Source: Chloroflexota bacterium
GTDB lineage: Bacteria > Chloroflexota > UBA6077 > SHYK01
Assembly (NCBI GenBank): GCA_035652535.1
Contig: DASRDP010000121.1
Span: 1 to 64,000 of the forward strand
Reading direction: 5' to 3'
Length of the DNA stretch: 64,000 nt
Part shown: in pieces, positions 40,167 to 48,686 of the stretch
Position numbering within the stretch: the first letter of the stretch is position 1
How the letters are laid out: every line of letters begins with the position of its first letter
Notes under the pieces: generated by a model
Seen by the model: the letters and a program-made list of their open reading frames with translations, nothing else
Told to the model about the DNA's origin: nothing
Database searches by the model: none
Made by a program: the position numbers and the translations under genes

Positions 40167-42371
40167 TCAGAGCCGACGCTCGGGGTTCAGCGCCTGGTCG
40201 TAAAACCGCAGGTAGTCAGGGATGTGGGCTGCCCAGTAGTCGCCGTCGTGGTCGCCCGGAAATTCCTGGAAGACGGTGGCGATGCCACGCCGATCGAGCG
40301 TCGTGTGAAGCTGCTCGACCCGCTCGAGCCAGTCGTCCTCGTCCCCAACGTCGATCCAGATCTGCAGCTGGTCGATGTCGGGGGCGCTACGAGCAAGAGA
40401 GATCGGGTCGCGCGTCTGAAAATCCGCCCCCTCGCCCAGAAACGGCCGCGAGCCGTCGTCCCGCGGCAGGGATGGGCTATGGGCGCCGACCACGCCGAAG
40501 ATCTGCGGATTGTGGAACGCCTGAGTCAGCGCGCCAGCGCCGCCCATGGATAACCCGCCGATGGCCCGGTGGGCTTGGCCCGGCAGCACGCGGTACGTCG
40601 CGTTGATGTGGCGCACCAGATCGTGGGCGATGTAGTCGCCGTACTTGGGGCCATCGTCCGCCAGGTTCACCCAGTAGCTGTAGTCCCCCTGGGGCAACAC
40701 GATGATGAGGGGCATGATGACCTTCGCAGCGATCATCCGGTCGGCGACGTCGATCAGCCCGTATGCGGCCCACTCCTCGTTGGAGCCGCTATATCCGTGG
40801 AGCATGTACAGCACCGGGTACCGCCTCCCCTCCGTCTCGTAGTCCGGCGGAAGGTAGATGAGGTAGGGCATCTCCTTGCTCAAGGACGGGCTGTAGAACT
40901 CCATGTTCCGAAACAGCCCGCGAATCTGGCCGACGTACGGGCTGGCCGGCGGCTCGCTGGATGGGAGATGTTGGGCAAGCGGCTGCCGCAGGCTCGGGCG
41001 CGGGAGCGCCACCGGCGTATCGGCACCTCGAGGCGGCCGGCCGGGGACCGGAGTCCCGAAGGCGCGCGCCACGCGAGAGGCGTAGGGGTCCGGCTCCACG
41101 GTTGCCGATGCCAGGCCAGGCACCGTCGGGGAGGGATCCAGCGGCAGCAGAACCAGACACGCAATCGTGGCGGCCGCCGGCCAGGCGTACCGGGCCCAGC
41201 CCCGATTCGGGCTCACGAAGAGGACGCGCAGGCGAATCAGCAACCAGATGATCAAGAGCGAGACGATCTGGATCACCCCGTTGAACGGGCCGACGAGCCG
41301 ATCGGGCAGGGTGAGGGAATCGACGAGCAGCGCCACAGGAATCGCCAGGACGACGTGCGCCGCGTACGCGTAGAGCGCGCTCTGCCCGAGGGGGATGAGA
41401 AACCACCCAAGCCCGCGCCGGATCGGCACCCACAGCTCCGTGACCAGCAAGTAGAAGAACCCGAATACCACAACGGACGCGACGATCCGTCCCGGCCGCA
41501 CGTCTCCTTTTGCGAAGAGCATCTCCAACAGGAACACCTGAACCGTGCGGACGCGATCCGGGTCCGTGGGCCAGAGCCATGCGAGATTTCCGGTCAGGTC
41601 ATAGATGGCGATGAGGAGGGCGAAGAGGCCGCCTGAAACGAGCAGCGCGGCGCGTCGGGGGAACGCCGCGAGGCGGCGCGTCAGCGTCCCATGGTGCCAG
41701 CCGAGCACCATGCCGGTGATGAAGAACACCTGCCAGGCCGACAGGTAGAAGAGATTGTTGCCCGCGATCTGCCAGGGGAATTCCGCCTGGTCCGGGAAGA
41801 ACTGGTAGGCGGCCCACACCAGCCACGAGAGCGCGAGGACCACAGCCGTTCGACCCTGAGACAGCATGGCGAGAGCCAGAGGCGAGAGCAGGATCACGAT
41901 GGTGTACAGGAGCGGGATGTCAACCAGGTAGTAGGTGCGGTGCAGGGTGAGGATTGAGACGACGAAACCGACCGGGTCCTCGAAGCTCACGCCCTGAGCC
42001 CAGTGCAGGTCGAGCTGCTCAGAGAGCGGGATGAAGAGCAGCGAGAGGGTGACCGTCAGGAGATACAGCGTAGCCGAGCGCTCGATCGCCCGCCGAAGCG
42101 ATGCGCCCAGCCCATCCCGCTCGACGAGCCGTCGATAGACGAGACCCATCACGAGACCGGAGATGAAGATGAACGCCTCGGCGGCCGAGGTGTAGAAGCG
42201 ATTGCCGCCGGTGAGCCCGTAGAGGACAGAGGGCCCGGCGAGATGGTCCACGACCATCGCGAAGACACAATAGCCGCGAAGGAGATCGATCCGGACATCC
42301 CGTCCCGCTTCGGTGGGCACATAGGGGCCCCAGCGTGTCGAGTCGTGGGACGCGGGCGGAGCGCGGTTCAT
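40167..42371 (-). CDS. OpgC-type membrane acyltransferase fused to a PF00756-type esterase
   Basis: 734-residue protein. Residues about 20-385 form a multi-helix membrane domain with the OpgC signature DVRIDLLRGYCVFAMVVDHL, GGNRFYTSAAEAFIFISGLV and LYAYAAHVVLAIPVALLV; OpgC adds succinyl groups to periplasmic glucans. A Pro-rich linker follows. From about residue 490 there is an esterase-D type alpha/beta hydrolase: YLIYLPPDYETEGRRYPVLY, MLHGYSGSNEEW, nucleophile Ser608 in GGLSMGGAG, Asp in WIDVGDEDDWLERV, and His near 708 in PGDHDGDYW. The hydrolase would face outside. The chain could add and remove acyl groups on an extracellular glycan. It is divergent from a secreted hydrolase gene. Confidence 0.9.
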   Translation of the reverse strand: MNRAPPASHDSTRWGPYVPTEAGRDVRIDLLRGYCVFAMVVDHLAGPSVLYGLTGGNRFYTSAAEAFIFISGLVMGLVYRRLVERDGLGASLRRAIERSATLYLLTVTLSLLFIPLSEQLDLHWAQGVSFEDPVGFVVSILTLHRTYYLVDIPLLYTIVILLSPLALAMLSQGRTAVVLALSWLVWAAYQFFPDQAEFPWQIAGNNLFYLSAWQVFFITGMVLGWHHGTLTRRLAAFPRRAALLVSGGLFALLIAIYDLTGNLAWLWPTDPDRVRTVQVFLLEMLFAKGDVRPGRIVASVVVFGFFYLLVTELWVPIRRGLGWFLIPLGQSALYAYAAHVVLAIPVALLVDSLTLPDRLVGPFNGVIQIVSLLIIWLLIRLRVLFVSPNRGWARYAWPAAATIACLVLLPLDPSPTVPGLASATVEPDPYASRVARAFGTPVPGRPPRGADTPVALPRPSLRQPLAQHLPSSEPPASPYVGQIRGLFRNMEFYSPSLSKEMPYLIYLPPDYETEGRRYPVLYMLHGYSGSNEEWAAYGLIDVADRMIAAKVIMPLIIVLPQGDYSYWVNLADDGPKYGDYIAHDLVRHINATYRVLPGQAHRAIGGLSMGGAGALTQAFHNPQIFGVVGAHSPSLPRDDGSRPFLGEGADFQTRDPISLARSAPDIDQLQIWIDVGDEDDWLERVEQLHTTLDRRGIATVFQEFPGDHDGDYWAAHIPDYLRFYDQALNPERRL

Positions 42372-42522
42372 GGCGGGAGGAGCCTCGCGGTCATGTAGGT
42401 CCGGACCGGTCCGCGGCAGCGCTGTGTGGGACCCATGCTCGAATTTGTACCACAGCGTCCCGGCCGCTTCTTACGATTCTCTTATGTTAGACTGATGACC
42501 CCAGGAGGTCACCAAACTGTCA

Positions 42523-43512
42523 TTGCAGCGCAGCGACGAAGTCAACCGCGCCCGCCGTCGGCCACTCGCGCGCCTCGGCCCCTGGACCCTGGGATTCTTG
42601 CTCTTCGCCTGCGCCGCCGGCCTCGCTCGCCTGGCCACGCACGGCGCGGCCGCCCAGGAGCTGCCGGCGGCGCCTATCGACCCCATGAGGGCCGACTCGG
42701 CGGCGCAGGCTGGCGCCGATCAAACGGCAATCGATGTGGGCGGCACGTCAGCCGATCTGCAGGTGGAGGAGTTCGCGATCCACGTTCCGCCACTCCGTAG
42801 TCGGCCGTTGACGCCCCTCGTGGTCCTCCACGGGATGGGCGGCACGGGCAGCGACGAGGCGGACGCCCTGCGCCAGCAAGCCGACGAATTCGGGTGGGCC
42901 GTCCTAGCGCCGACCTTCGGGTACGGCGATTGGCGGGACCCGGCAGAGCTGCGGATCGAGGACCCGGCCAACGCGACGCGCATCGCGACCATGCTCGACC
43001 GGCTCCCGGACCTGATCGGCCACAACACTCGGCGACATGCCCTGGTCTACGGATTCTCTCGCGGAGCGCAGACCGCCCATCGGTTCGCGCTGGCCTTCCC
43101 TCGGCGGGTCGAGGCCGTGGCGATGATGTCGTCCGGCACCTACACGCTCCCAGTCTCGTCGACCGATGGGACGATGGCGCTGCCGTTCCCGTTCGGGGTG
43201 AGTGATTTTCCCGACCTCTTCGGGTGGTCGTTCGACGCGGATGACTTCTCTTCGATCCCCTTCTGGATTGGCGTCGGCTCGCAGGACGTCGATCCATCCG
43301 ACGTGCCGCACCAGTGGGACCCGTACCTGGGCGATGAGCGCGTCGAGCGGGCCCAGTCGTACGCGCGCTGGCTGCGCCGCGCGGGCGTCCAGGCCCAGGT
43401 TCAGGTGTTCCCCGGGACCGGGCACGGCGAGACCGCCGAGACCCGAAGCGCGGCCGTTCGCTTCCTCGCACGCGTCGACGAGGCGGACGGCACCGGCAAC
43501 CCGTCCTCCTGA
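42523..43512 (+). CDS. secreted alpha/beta hydrolase (esterase/depolymerase-like)
   Basis: 329-residue protein with an N-terminal signal (LGPWTLGFLLFACAAGLARL, then THGAAAQE). The catalytic serine is in LVYGFSRGAQTAH (about residue 178), the acid probably in GVGSQDVDPSD, and the histidine in FPGTGHGETAE. VVLHGMGGTGSDE supplies the oxyanion-hole region. The start is uncertain: an AGGAGG at 42503-42508 is 14 bases before the TTG at 42523 and eight before an in-frame CTG at 42517, and no in-frame ATG fits. Substrate unknown; an extracellular ester is likely. It lies 10 bases before the acetyltransferase gene. Confidence 0.82.
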   Translation: MQRSDEVNRARRRPLARLGPWTLGFLLFACAAGLARLATHGAAAQELPAAPIDPMRADSAAQAGADQTAIDVGGTSADLQVEEFAIHVPPLRSRPLTPLVVLHGMGGTGSDEADALRQQADEFGWAVLAPTFGYGDWRDPAELRIEDPANATRIATMLDRLPDLIGHNTRRHALVYGFSRGAQTAHRFALAFPRRVEAVAMMSSGTYTLPVSSTDGTMALPFPFGVSDFPDLFGWSFDADDFSSIPFWIGVGSQDVDPSDVPHQWDPYLGDERVERAQSYARWLRRAGVQAQVQVFPGTGHGETAETRSAAVRFLARVDEADGTGNPSS

Positions 43513-43522
43513 CGAACGTCCG

Positions 43523-44041
43523 GTGACCGAGCACGCGGCGGCTTCCCCGGCCGACGACCACGCCGTCCGCGTCCGTCAGATGGGTGCAGGGGACGTCCCC
43601 GCCTTTCTCGAGCTGATCCAAGCGCTCGCCGACTACGAGCGCCTTCCCGGGCCTGACCCTGCGGCGCGAGCGCGCCTGGCGCTGGATGCCGTGGCCGAGC
43701 CGCCGCCGTTTTTCGTTCTGCTGGCCGAGCGCGGCGGGCGCGCAATCGGGTACGCGCTGTATTTCATGACGTACAGCACGTTTTTGGCGCGGCCGTCCCT
43801 GTACCTCGAGGACATCTTCGTGCTGGAGCGCGAGCGCCGCCACGGCGTCGGTCATGCGCTGATGCGCGCCCTGGCGCGCGAGGCGGTCGCGCGGGGCTGC
43901 GGCCGGATGGAGTGGCAGGTGCTGAAGTGGAACGCCCCCGCTATCGAGTTCTATCGCGGGCTGGGCGCCGCGCCGCTCGACGATTGGGTGGGTTACCGCC
44001 TGACCGCCGAGCAGATCCAGCGCATCGCGGAGGAGCCGTAA
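43523..44041 (+). CDS. GNAT acetyltransferase, spermidine/spermine N1-acetyltransferase-like
   Basis: 172-residue GNAT enzyme that transfers acetyl from acetyl-CoA to an amine. The acetyl-CoA loop is ERRHGVGHALMRALAREAV. The stretch YFMTYSTFLARPSLYLEDIF and the later VLKWNAPAIEFYRGLGA closely follow the SSAT (polyamine acetyltransferase) pattern. The GTG at 43523 is ten bases after the upstream stop and lacks a clear ribosome site, so the exact start is tentative. Polyamine or lysine-type substrates are plausible but not proven. It converges on the ornithine cyclodeaminase-like gene, a possible link to amino acid/polyamine turnover. Confidence 0.88.
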   Translation: MTEHAAASPADDHAVRVRQMGAGDVPAFLELIQALADYERLPGPDPAARARLALDAVAEPPPFFVLLAERGGRAIGYALYFMTYSTFLARPSLYLEDIFVLERERRHGVGHALMRALAREAVARGCGRMEWQVLKWNAPAIEFYRGLGAAPLDDWVGYRLTAEQIQRIAEEP

Positions 44042-44053
44042 GAGCCCAGCCGT

Positions 44054-45043
44054 CTACGTCGGCAGCTCGGTCCCGAGGCCGAGCTGCCGCGCGCGCTCGT
44101 ACACGTACTTCGCCGCCGCCACGTCGTGGACACCCGACCCGGCATTGAGGCACACGATGATCTCGTCGTCCGAGCGCCGGCCCGGATCGCGGCCGGCCAC
44201 CACGTCGGTAATCTCCACCATGCCGCCGTCGGGCGGTAGCTCCCCCGACTGGATCAGGTCATACACGGCCTGCATCGGCGGCACGTGGGCCATCACCTCT
44301 TCGGCGGATGTCGTGACGATTCGGCTCGCGCGGCGGATGCTGGCGACGTCGAACTCTTCGGGCGTATTGGAGATAACCGTGCACCCGGGGCTGATGGCCT
44401 CGCCGTTGATGACGGGCGTGCGAGTGGCTGTCGCCATGACCACGACGTCGGCGCCGTGTACGGCCTCGTCGCTGGATCGGCAGTCGATGGTCTTCACGCC
44501 GAGCCGCGATCCGATGAAGGCGCAGAACTCCTCTCGATGGGCAGGGTCTCGGCTGAAGACCTGGACCGTGTCGATGGGCCGCTGAGACCACGCGGCCTCG
44601 GCCGCCCAGCGGGCGATGCGCCCCGTTCCGATGACGCCCAGCACACGCGCGTCGGCCTTGGCCAGATACTTCGTGAAGGGCCCGTCGGGCGCCGCGCTCC
44701 GAACGCCGTGCACCAGTTCGTCGGAGATGATGCACCGCAGCGCCATCGTCTCGTAGTCCCAGTACACGAGGAGCACGCCACCCCCGTGCCCGCGCGCCGT
44801 CGCCCCCAGCCGACAGGCCGTCCCCATCCCCGGGATGATGGCGGGCAGGATCCGCAGGTCGCGCTCCCAGGGACGGCCGGTCCCGCGCCCGTCCCGCAGC
44901 GGCGGGTGGACCAGACGGACGCGATACTGGGTCGTGGCGACGCCCTCGCCGATGATGCGATACGCCTGCTCGAAGCTCGGAACCACCTCCTTCATGCGGA
45001 GGTCCATGTCTCCGGTGTCCTGATGGGAGAGGTACAGGACCAT
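44054..45043 (-). CDS. ornithine cyclodeaminase/mu-crystallin family protein
   Basis: 329-residue NAD(P)-dependent protein. The Rossmann motif is VLGVIGTGRIARWAAEAAW, followed by VQVFSRDPAHREEFCAF and ADVVVMATATRTPVINGEAI. The N-terminal dimer domain contains LRILPAIIPGMGTACRLGAT. Family members include ornithine cyclodeaminase, alanine dehydrogenase and ketimine reductase; the motifs do not separate them. The ATG at 45043 is divergent from the DinB-like gene, with 64 bases between. It converges on the SSAT-like gene. Complete and normal in length. Confidence 0.9.
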   Translation of the reverse strand: MVLYLSHQDTGDMDLRMKEVVPSFEQAYRIIGEGVATTQYRVRLVHPPLRDGRGTGRPWERDLRILPAIIPGMGTACRLGATARGHGGGVLLVYWDYETMALRCIISDELVHGVRSAAPDGPFTKYLAKADARVLGVIGTGRIARWAAEAAWSQRPIDTVQVFSRDPAHREEFCAFIGSRLGVKTIDCRSSDEAVHGADVVVMATATRTPVINGEAISPGCTVISNTPEEFDVASIRRASRIVTTSAEEVMAHVPPMQAVYDLIQSGELPPDGGMVEITDVVAGRDPGRRSDDEIIVCLNAGSGVHDVAAAKYVYERARQLGLGTELPT

Positions 45044-45107
45044 GTTCTGCTCCTCGGGCGTCCCGGTTATGATTGGCGCGTCAGCAATTGATTCGGAGGT
45101 GCCGAAC

Positions 45108-45557
45108 GTGGAGGTTCGCCTCGATACGCTCGGTCGATGGTTTCACGAGATTCACGAACGGTACAGGCAGGTCGTGGTCGACCTCGCGCCGGAAGCCCTG
45201 AGCTGGACCCCTGGGCCCGAAACCAACAGCATCGCGGTGCTCGTACGCCACACGGTCGCTTCGGAAAAGGGAATGCTCTTCGGCCTCGCAGGCCATCCAG
45301 TCGACCGGAATCTCCCAGCCGACTTCGTTTCGCGCCCGACGACCGCGAGCGAATTACTGCGGCTGCTCGACGAGGCGGATGACCGCGTCGACGAGATGTT
45401 CGCCCTGATCTCCGAGGATGCGCTCACGGCGTCGTACTCGCGCCCCCACGACCAGGTCTTGACCGGAGTGGAGTGGGCCGTCAACACGTACGGCCACGCG
45501 AAAGAGCACATCGCCCACGCCGAGCTGACGGCCCAGCTCCTTCGATTCACGAGGTAA
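45108..45557 (+). CDS. DinB-superfamily protein
   Basis: 149-residue four-helix-bundle protein. The GTG at 45108 (VEVRLDTLGRWFHEIHERYR) has a good GGAGG at 45095-45099, eight bases upstream; in-frame codons further upstream lie too close to or before that site. Histidines in AVLVRHTVASEKGM and in GHAKEHIAHAELTAQL sit where DinB proteins bind a metal. Some members are thiol-dependent S-transferases, but most have no known activity. It is convergent with the broken ABC-receptor gene, six bases between ends. Confidence 0.85.
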   Translation: MEVRLDTLGRWFHEIHERYRQVVVDLAPEALSWTPGPETNSIAVLVRHTVASEKGMLFGLAGHPVDRNLPADFVSRPTTASELLRLLDEADDRVDEMFALISEDALTASYSRPHDQVLTGVEWAVNTYGHAKEHIAHAELTAQLLRFTR

Positions 45558-45563
45558 GCCGCC

Positions 45564-46750
45564 TCACGACCGGTCCCACTCGAAGATGTTGCGGGTCGTA
45601 TCGGTGCCGACGTGTTTGGGGCCTGTCACGCCCTTGACCATGAGGGTGGGCACCACCTCCCAGTACAGCGGCATAAGGACGACGTTGCCCATCAGCTCGC
45701 GCAACATGTCGCGGATGATGGCCGTGCGCTCGCCGTCGTCGATCGTCACGTTCAGGCGTTCGAAGAGATCGTCGGCAACGGGACTGTTGTAGCCACCGCG
45801 GTTGAAGCCGCTCCATCGGTTGGCCGCGCTCGGGATCGCGCCCGAATACATACGGTCACCTGATTGCCCGTCCCTTCCCACCGGCGCTTCAGATCGAGTG
45901 CCGCGTCGAGATCTACGGTGACGGGCAGCACCACGTCCAGCTCGCCCGCCAGGATACCGGCGACCAGCGCGTTGGGATCGCCCACGAATCGAACGACGAT
46001 CCGGTCCAGTGGCGGCCGGCCGCGATAGTAGTCGTCGAAGCGCGCGAGATCCAGATGCGACCCCAGCTCCCAGGATTCCAGCTTGTATGGCCCCAGGCCG
46101 ATGAACTCGGTCGTGAACCACGGGCTGTTGGTGAAGGCTTCTTTGTCCCGCTCATAGAGATCCCCGAGGATGTGGCGCGGACGCACGACGCCGATGTTTC
46201 CCTGGGGCGCGTCGACGTACGTGCCCGACCGGTGGATCACGAAGTTCAGGGGATCGGGCGCGCTGGCCGACTGCATGAAGCGGCGCTGGCTGCCGGTCGT
46301 CGGGAGGTCGGGGTCCATAAAGATCTGGAACGAGAAGAGGAGATCGTCGGATGTGAAGGGCGCGCCGTCGTGCCAACGGACGTTCCGGTGCAGCCGCCAG
46401 GTCGTGTCCATCGTCCCGTCGGCATTGACCGTCCAGGTCCCCTCAGCGATCGATGGCAGGGCCAGGGCGAGCTGTGGCTCCCATCGATCGAGATCCTTCT
46501 CGACGGCGAGCCGGTCGTGCACCATGATTTTGATACTGCCGGCCCCGCCTGCCGTCGTGCCCGTGGCCTGGCCGAACAGGACGCCGAGGTCGGTGGGCTC
46601 GCGCTGGATCCCGACAACGAGCGTCTTTGCGGGCGGGGCCGCCTGCCCGCCCGTCGCAGGACCTGGCGCTGGCGCGGACCCGCTGGCACCGCAGGCAGAG
46701 AGGACGAGGGCGAGGCCGACAAGAGCCGGGCGGCTCGCCCAGCTCGGCAC
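45564..46750 (-). pseudogene. broken peptide-type (family 5) ABC substrate-binding lipoprotein, internal deletion plus frameshift
   Basis: The 5' part reads as a normal extracellular solute-binding protein: lipoprotein signal ending LVGLALVLSAC, then KTLVVGIQREPTDLGVLFGQ, NVRWHDGAPFTSDDLLFSFQ and IGLGPYKLESWELG, ending at DLKRRWEGTGNQVT (near 45860). The sequence then resumes in another frame with SGAIPSAANRWSGFNRGGYN, RDMLRELMGNVVLMPLYWEV and the terminal NIFEWDRS. The intact relative at the right edge of the window has about 180-190 residues between the matching points, so around 550 bases are missing. I used the GTG at 46750, which gives a 20-residue signal; an ATG at 46837 is possible. 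No permease or ATPase genes are nearby. Confidence 0.82.
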
Positions 46751-46946
46751 GCAAGTCAAGGGCGATGGTCTCTCGCGAAATGGCTCGCGCGACGTCGCAG
46801 CATTTCGTGCGCTCCAACTGGACTGGGTGACAGGCATGGTGCAGGGCTAGTTATAACCCCGCCGCGCCGGCGCGGCGGAGCATTGAAGGCGATCCGGTAG
46901 GATTGAGCTGCGTTTCCGCATACTCGTGTCCTGCCGGGGGTGCGTT

Positions 46947-48458
46947 GTGTCCGAAAACCTTTTCGACCGCCTTCGGGCGGGCTTCCCCAGAGATCCAGGC
47001 AAACCCGCGCTCGTTTTCCCTGAAGGTGGCGCGCAAAGCTATGCCGAGCTTTTGGCGCGATCGGGTCAAATGGCGCGCGCGTTGACCGACGCTGGGCTGT
47101 CGGCAGGCGACCGCGTCGCCGTCCAGGTCGAGAAATGCCCGGACTTCCTCGCCCTCTATCTCGGGTGCTTGCGCGCTGGGACTCCGCTCGTTCCGATCAA
47201 CCCAAGCTGCACGGTCGCCGAGGTGGCGTACTACGTGCGCGACTCGGGGACCGCGCTCCTGCTCGGAGCGCCCGAGCGAATTGCCGCGCTTGAAGCCGCT
47301 AGTCGCGAGGCGGGCGCCAGGCGCGTTGAGACCCTGGACGTCGACGGGACATCGGGGACATTTCAGCAGCGCGCGGCCGCAGCCCCACCGGACTTCGAGT
47401 CCGTCGCTGTCTCGGGTGCGGACCCCCTCGCCGCGATTCTCTACACGTCCGGCACGACGGGAGCGCCCAAGGGAGCCATGCTCACGCACGCGAACCTGAT
47501 CGCCAACACCGAGGCCCTGCACGAGGCGTGGGGTTGGCGGGCAGACGACGTGCTCCTCCACGCGCTCCCGCTTTTTCACGTCCATGGGCTGTTCGTGGCC
47601 GCCACCGCGGCGCTGGGGGCAGGCGCGACCATGCTATTCCTCCCGAGGTTCGACCCATCCCAGGTGATCGAGCTTCTTCCGCGGGCAACCCTCTTCATGG
47701 GTGTGCCCACCATGTACCACCGGCTCGCTGCCGACGCGGATCTCACTCCCGCGGTATGCGAGTCCGTACGCCTGTTCGTGTCCGGGTCGGCGCCGCTCAG
47801 CGTCGCCGACTTCAACGCGTTCCGGCAGCGAACGGGCCACACCATCCTCGAGCGGTATGGATTGACGGAGACAGGCATGAACATCTCCAATCCCCTCCAG
47901 GGCGAGCGCAAGCCCGGCAAGATCGGAGTGCCGCTGCCGGGCGTTCGCGTTCGGCTCGTCGACGCGGAAAAAGGGACGGATGTCGCACAGGGGGATGTCG
48001 GCGAGATCTGGGTGCGGGGTCCCAATGTGTTCGCCGGTTACTACCACGCGCCCGAGAAGACCGCCGAGACCTTCGTGGACGGCTGGTTCCGTACCGGCGA
48101 CCTGGGTCGACAGGACGCGGATGGCTACTACGAAATCGTGGGCCGCGCCAAAGACCTGATCATCAGCGGGGGGCTGAACGTCTATCCCGCGGAGGTAGAG
48201 AACGCCCTGGGCGCGATCCGTGGCGTGGAGGACTGCGCCGTGATCGGGCTGCCGGACCCGGATTGGGGCGAGCGAGTGACGGCGGTCATCATCCGAGCGT
48301 CTGGCGCCGAGCTGTCGGCGGACCAGGTCATGGCGGAGGCGCGGACCCGCCTCGCGCCATACAAGTGCCCGCGTCGAGTGGAGTTTGCCGAGACGCTGCC
48401 CCGAAACGCGATGGGGAAGGTGGAGAAGGCGCGCCTCAGAACCATCTATAGCAGCTGA
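46947..48458 (+). CDS. matB: malonyl-CoA synthetase-like AMP-forming acyl-CoA ligase
   Basis: 503-residue member of the AMP-binding ligase family, which activates a carboxylic acid as acyl-AMP and then forms the CoA thioester. The P-loop is ILYTSGTTGAPKGAMLTHAN. The MatB-type blocks are ALPLFHVHGLFVAATAALG, ILERYGLTETGMNISNPLQG, ERKPGKIGVPLPGVRVRL, YHAPEKTAETFVDGWF and the A10 lysine region LPRNAMGKVEKARLR. These follow malonyl-CoA synthetases more closely than long-chain ligases. The GTG at 46947 gives the usual N terminus; a GTG 21 bases upstream adds a Cys-rich leader. Malonate as substrate is likely; methylmalonate is also possible. The symbol is by family likeness. Confidence 0.82.
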   Translation: MSENLFDRLRAGFPRDPGKPALVFPEGGAQSYAELLARSGQMARALTDAGLSAGDRVAVQVEKCPDFLALYLGCLRAGTPLVPINPSCTVAEVAYYVRDSGTALLLGAPERIAALEAASREAGARRVETLDVDGTSGTFQQRAAAAPPDFESVAVSGADPLAAILYTSGTTGAPKGAMLTHANLIANTEALHEAWGWRADDVLLHALPLFHVHGLFVAATAALGAGATMLFLPRFDPSQVIELLPRATLFMGVPTMYHRLAADADLTPAVCESVRLFVSGSAPLSVADFNAFRQRTGHTILERYGLTETGMNISNPLQGERKPGKIGVPLPGVRVRLVDAEKGTDVAQGDVGEIWVRGPNVFAGYYHAPEKTAETFVDGWFRTGDLGRQDADGYYEIVGRAKDLIISGGLNVYPAEVENALGAIRGVEDCAVIGLPDPDWGERVTAVIIRASGAELSADQVMAEARTRLAPYKCPRRVEFAETLPRNAMGKVEKARLRTIYSS

Positions 48459-48603
48459 TCGGCGCGCGCCGTTACAGCCGTGCGACAGCTCCCCCCGCAC
48501 TCTTGTGCCGATCAGGCTGACCGTGTTACATGAATACCGTTGGTGTTCGGTCACGGACGCTACCCCCGGACGGGGCTTTGGCAGAGGTTCCATCCGGATG
48601 AAG

Positions 48604-48660
48604 GCAGCAGCGATCGCCCAGCGAGAGGCTGGGGGGTAAAGCTGCTGCGTTTTTGTTTCT
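48604..48660 (+). terminator. terminator or attenuator hairpin in the leader of the first repeat protein
   Basis: GCAGCAGC (48604-48611) pairs with GCTGCTGC (48641-48648), enclosing a second six-base-pair helix (CCCAGC at 48617-48622, GCTGGG at 48628-48633, GAGAG loop). A T-rich run (GTTTTTGTTT) follows directly. It lies 146 bases after the malonyl-CoA ligase stop and only about 25 bases before the likely TTG start of the next gene. It may end the ligase transcript, or act as an attenuator in the leader of the surface protein. Confidence 0.6.
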
Positions 48661-48686
48661 GCCGAATCCCATTTGGAATCGAGCTG

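Noticed and set aside
48470-48660. Known riboswitch (c-di-GMP-I, c-di-AMP, preQ1, TPP)
   Set aside because: The conserved cores of these classes could not be aligned. Only the hairpin and T run are supported.
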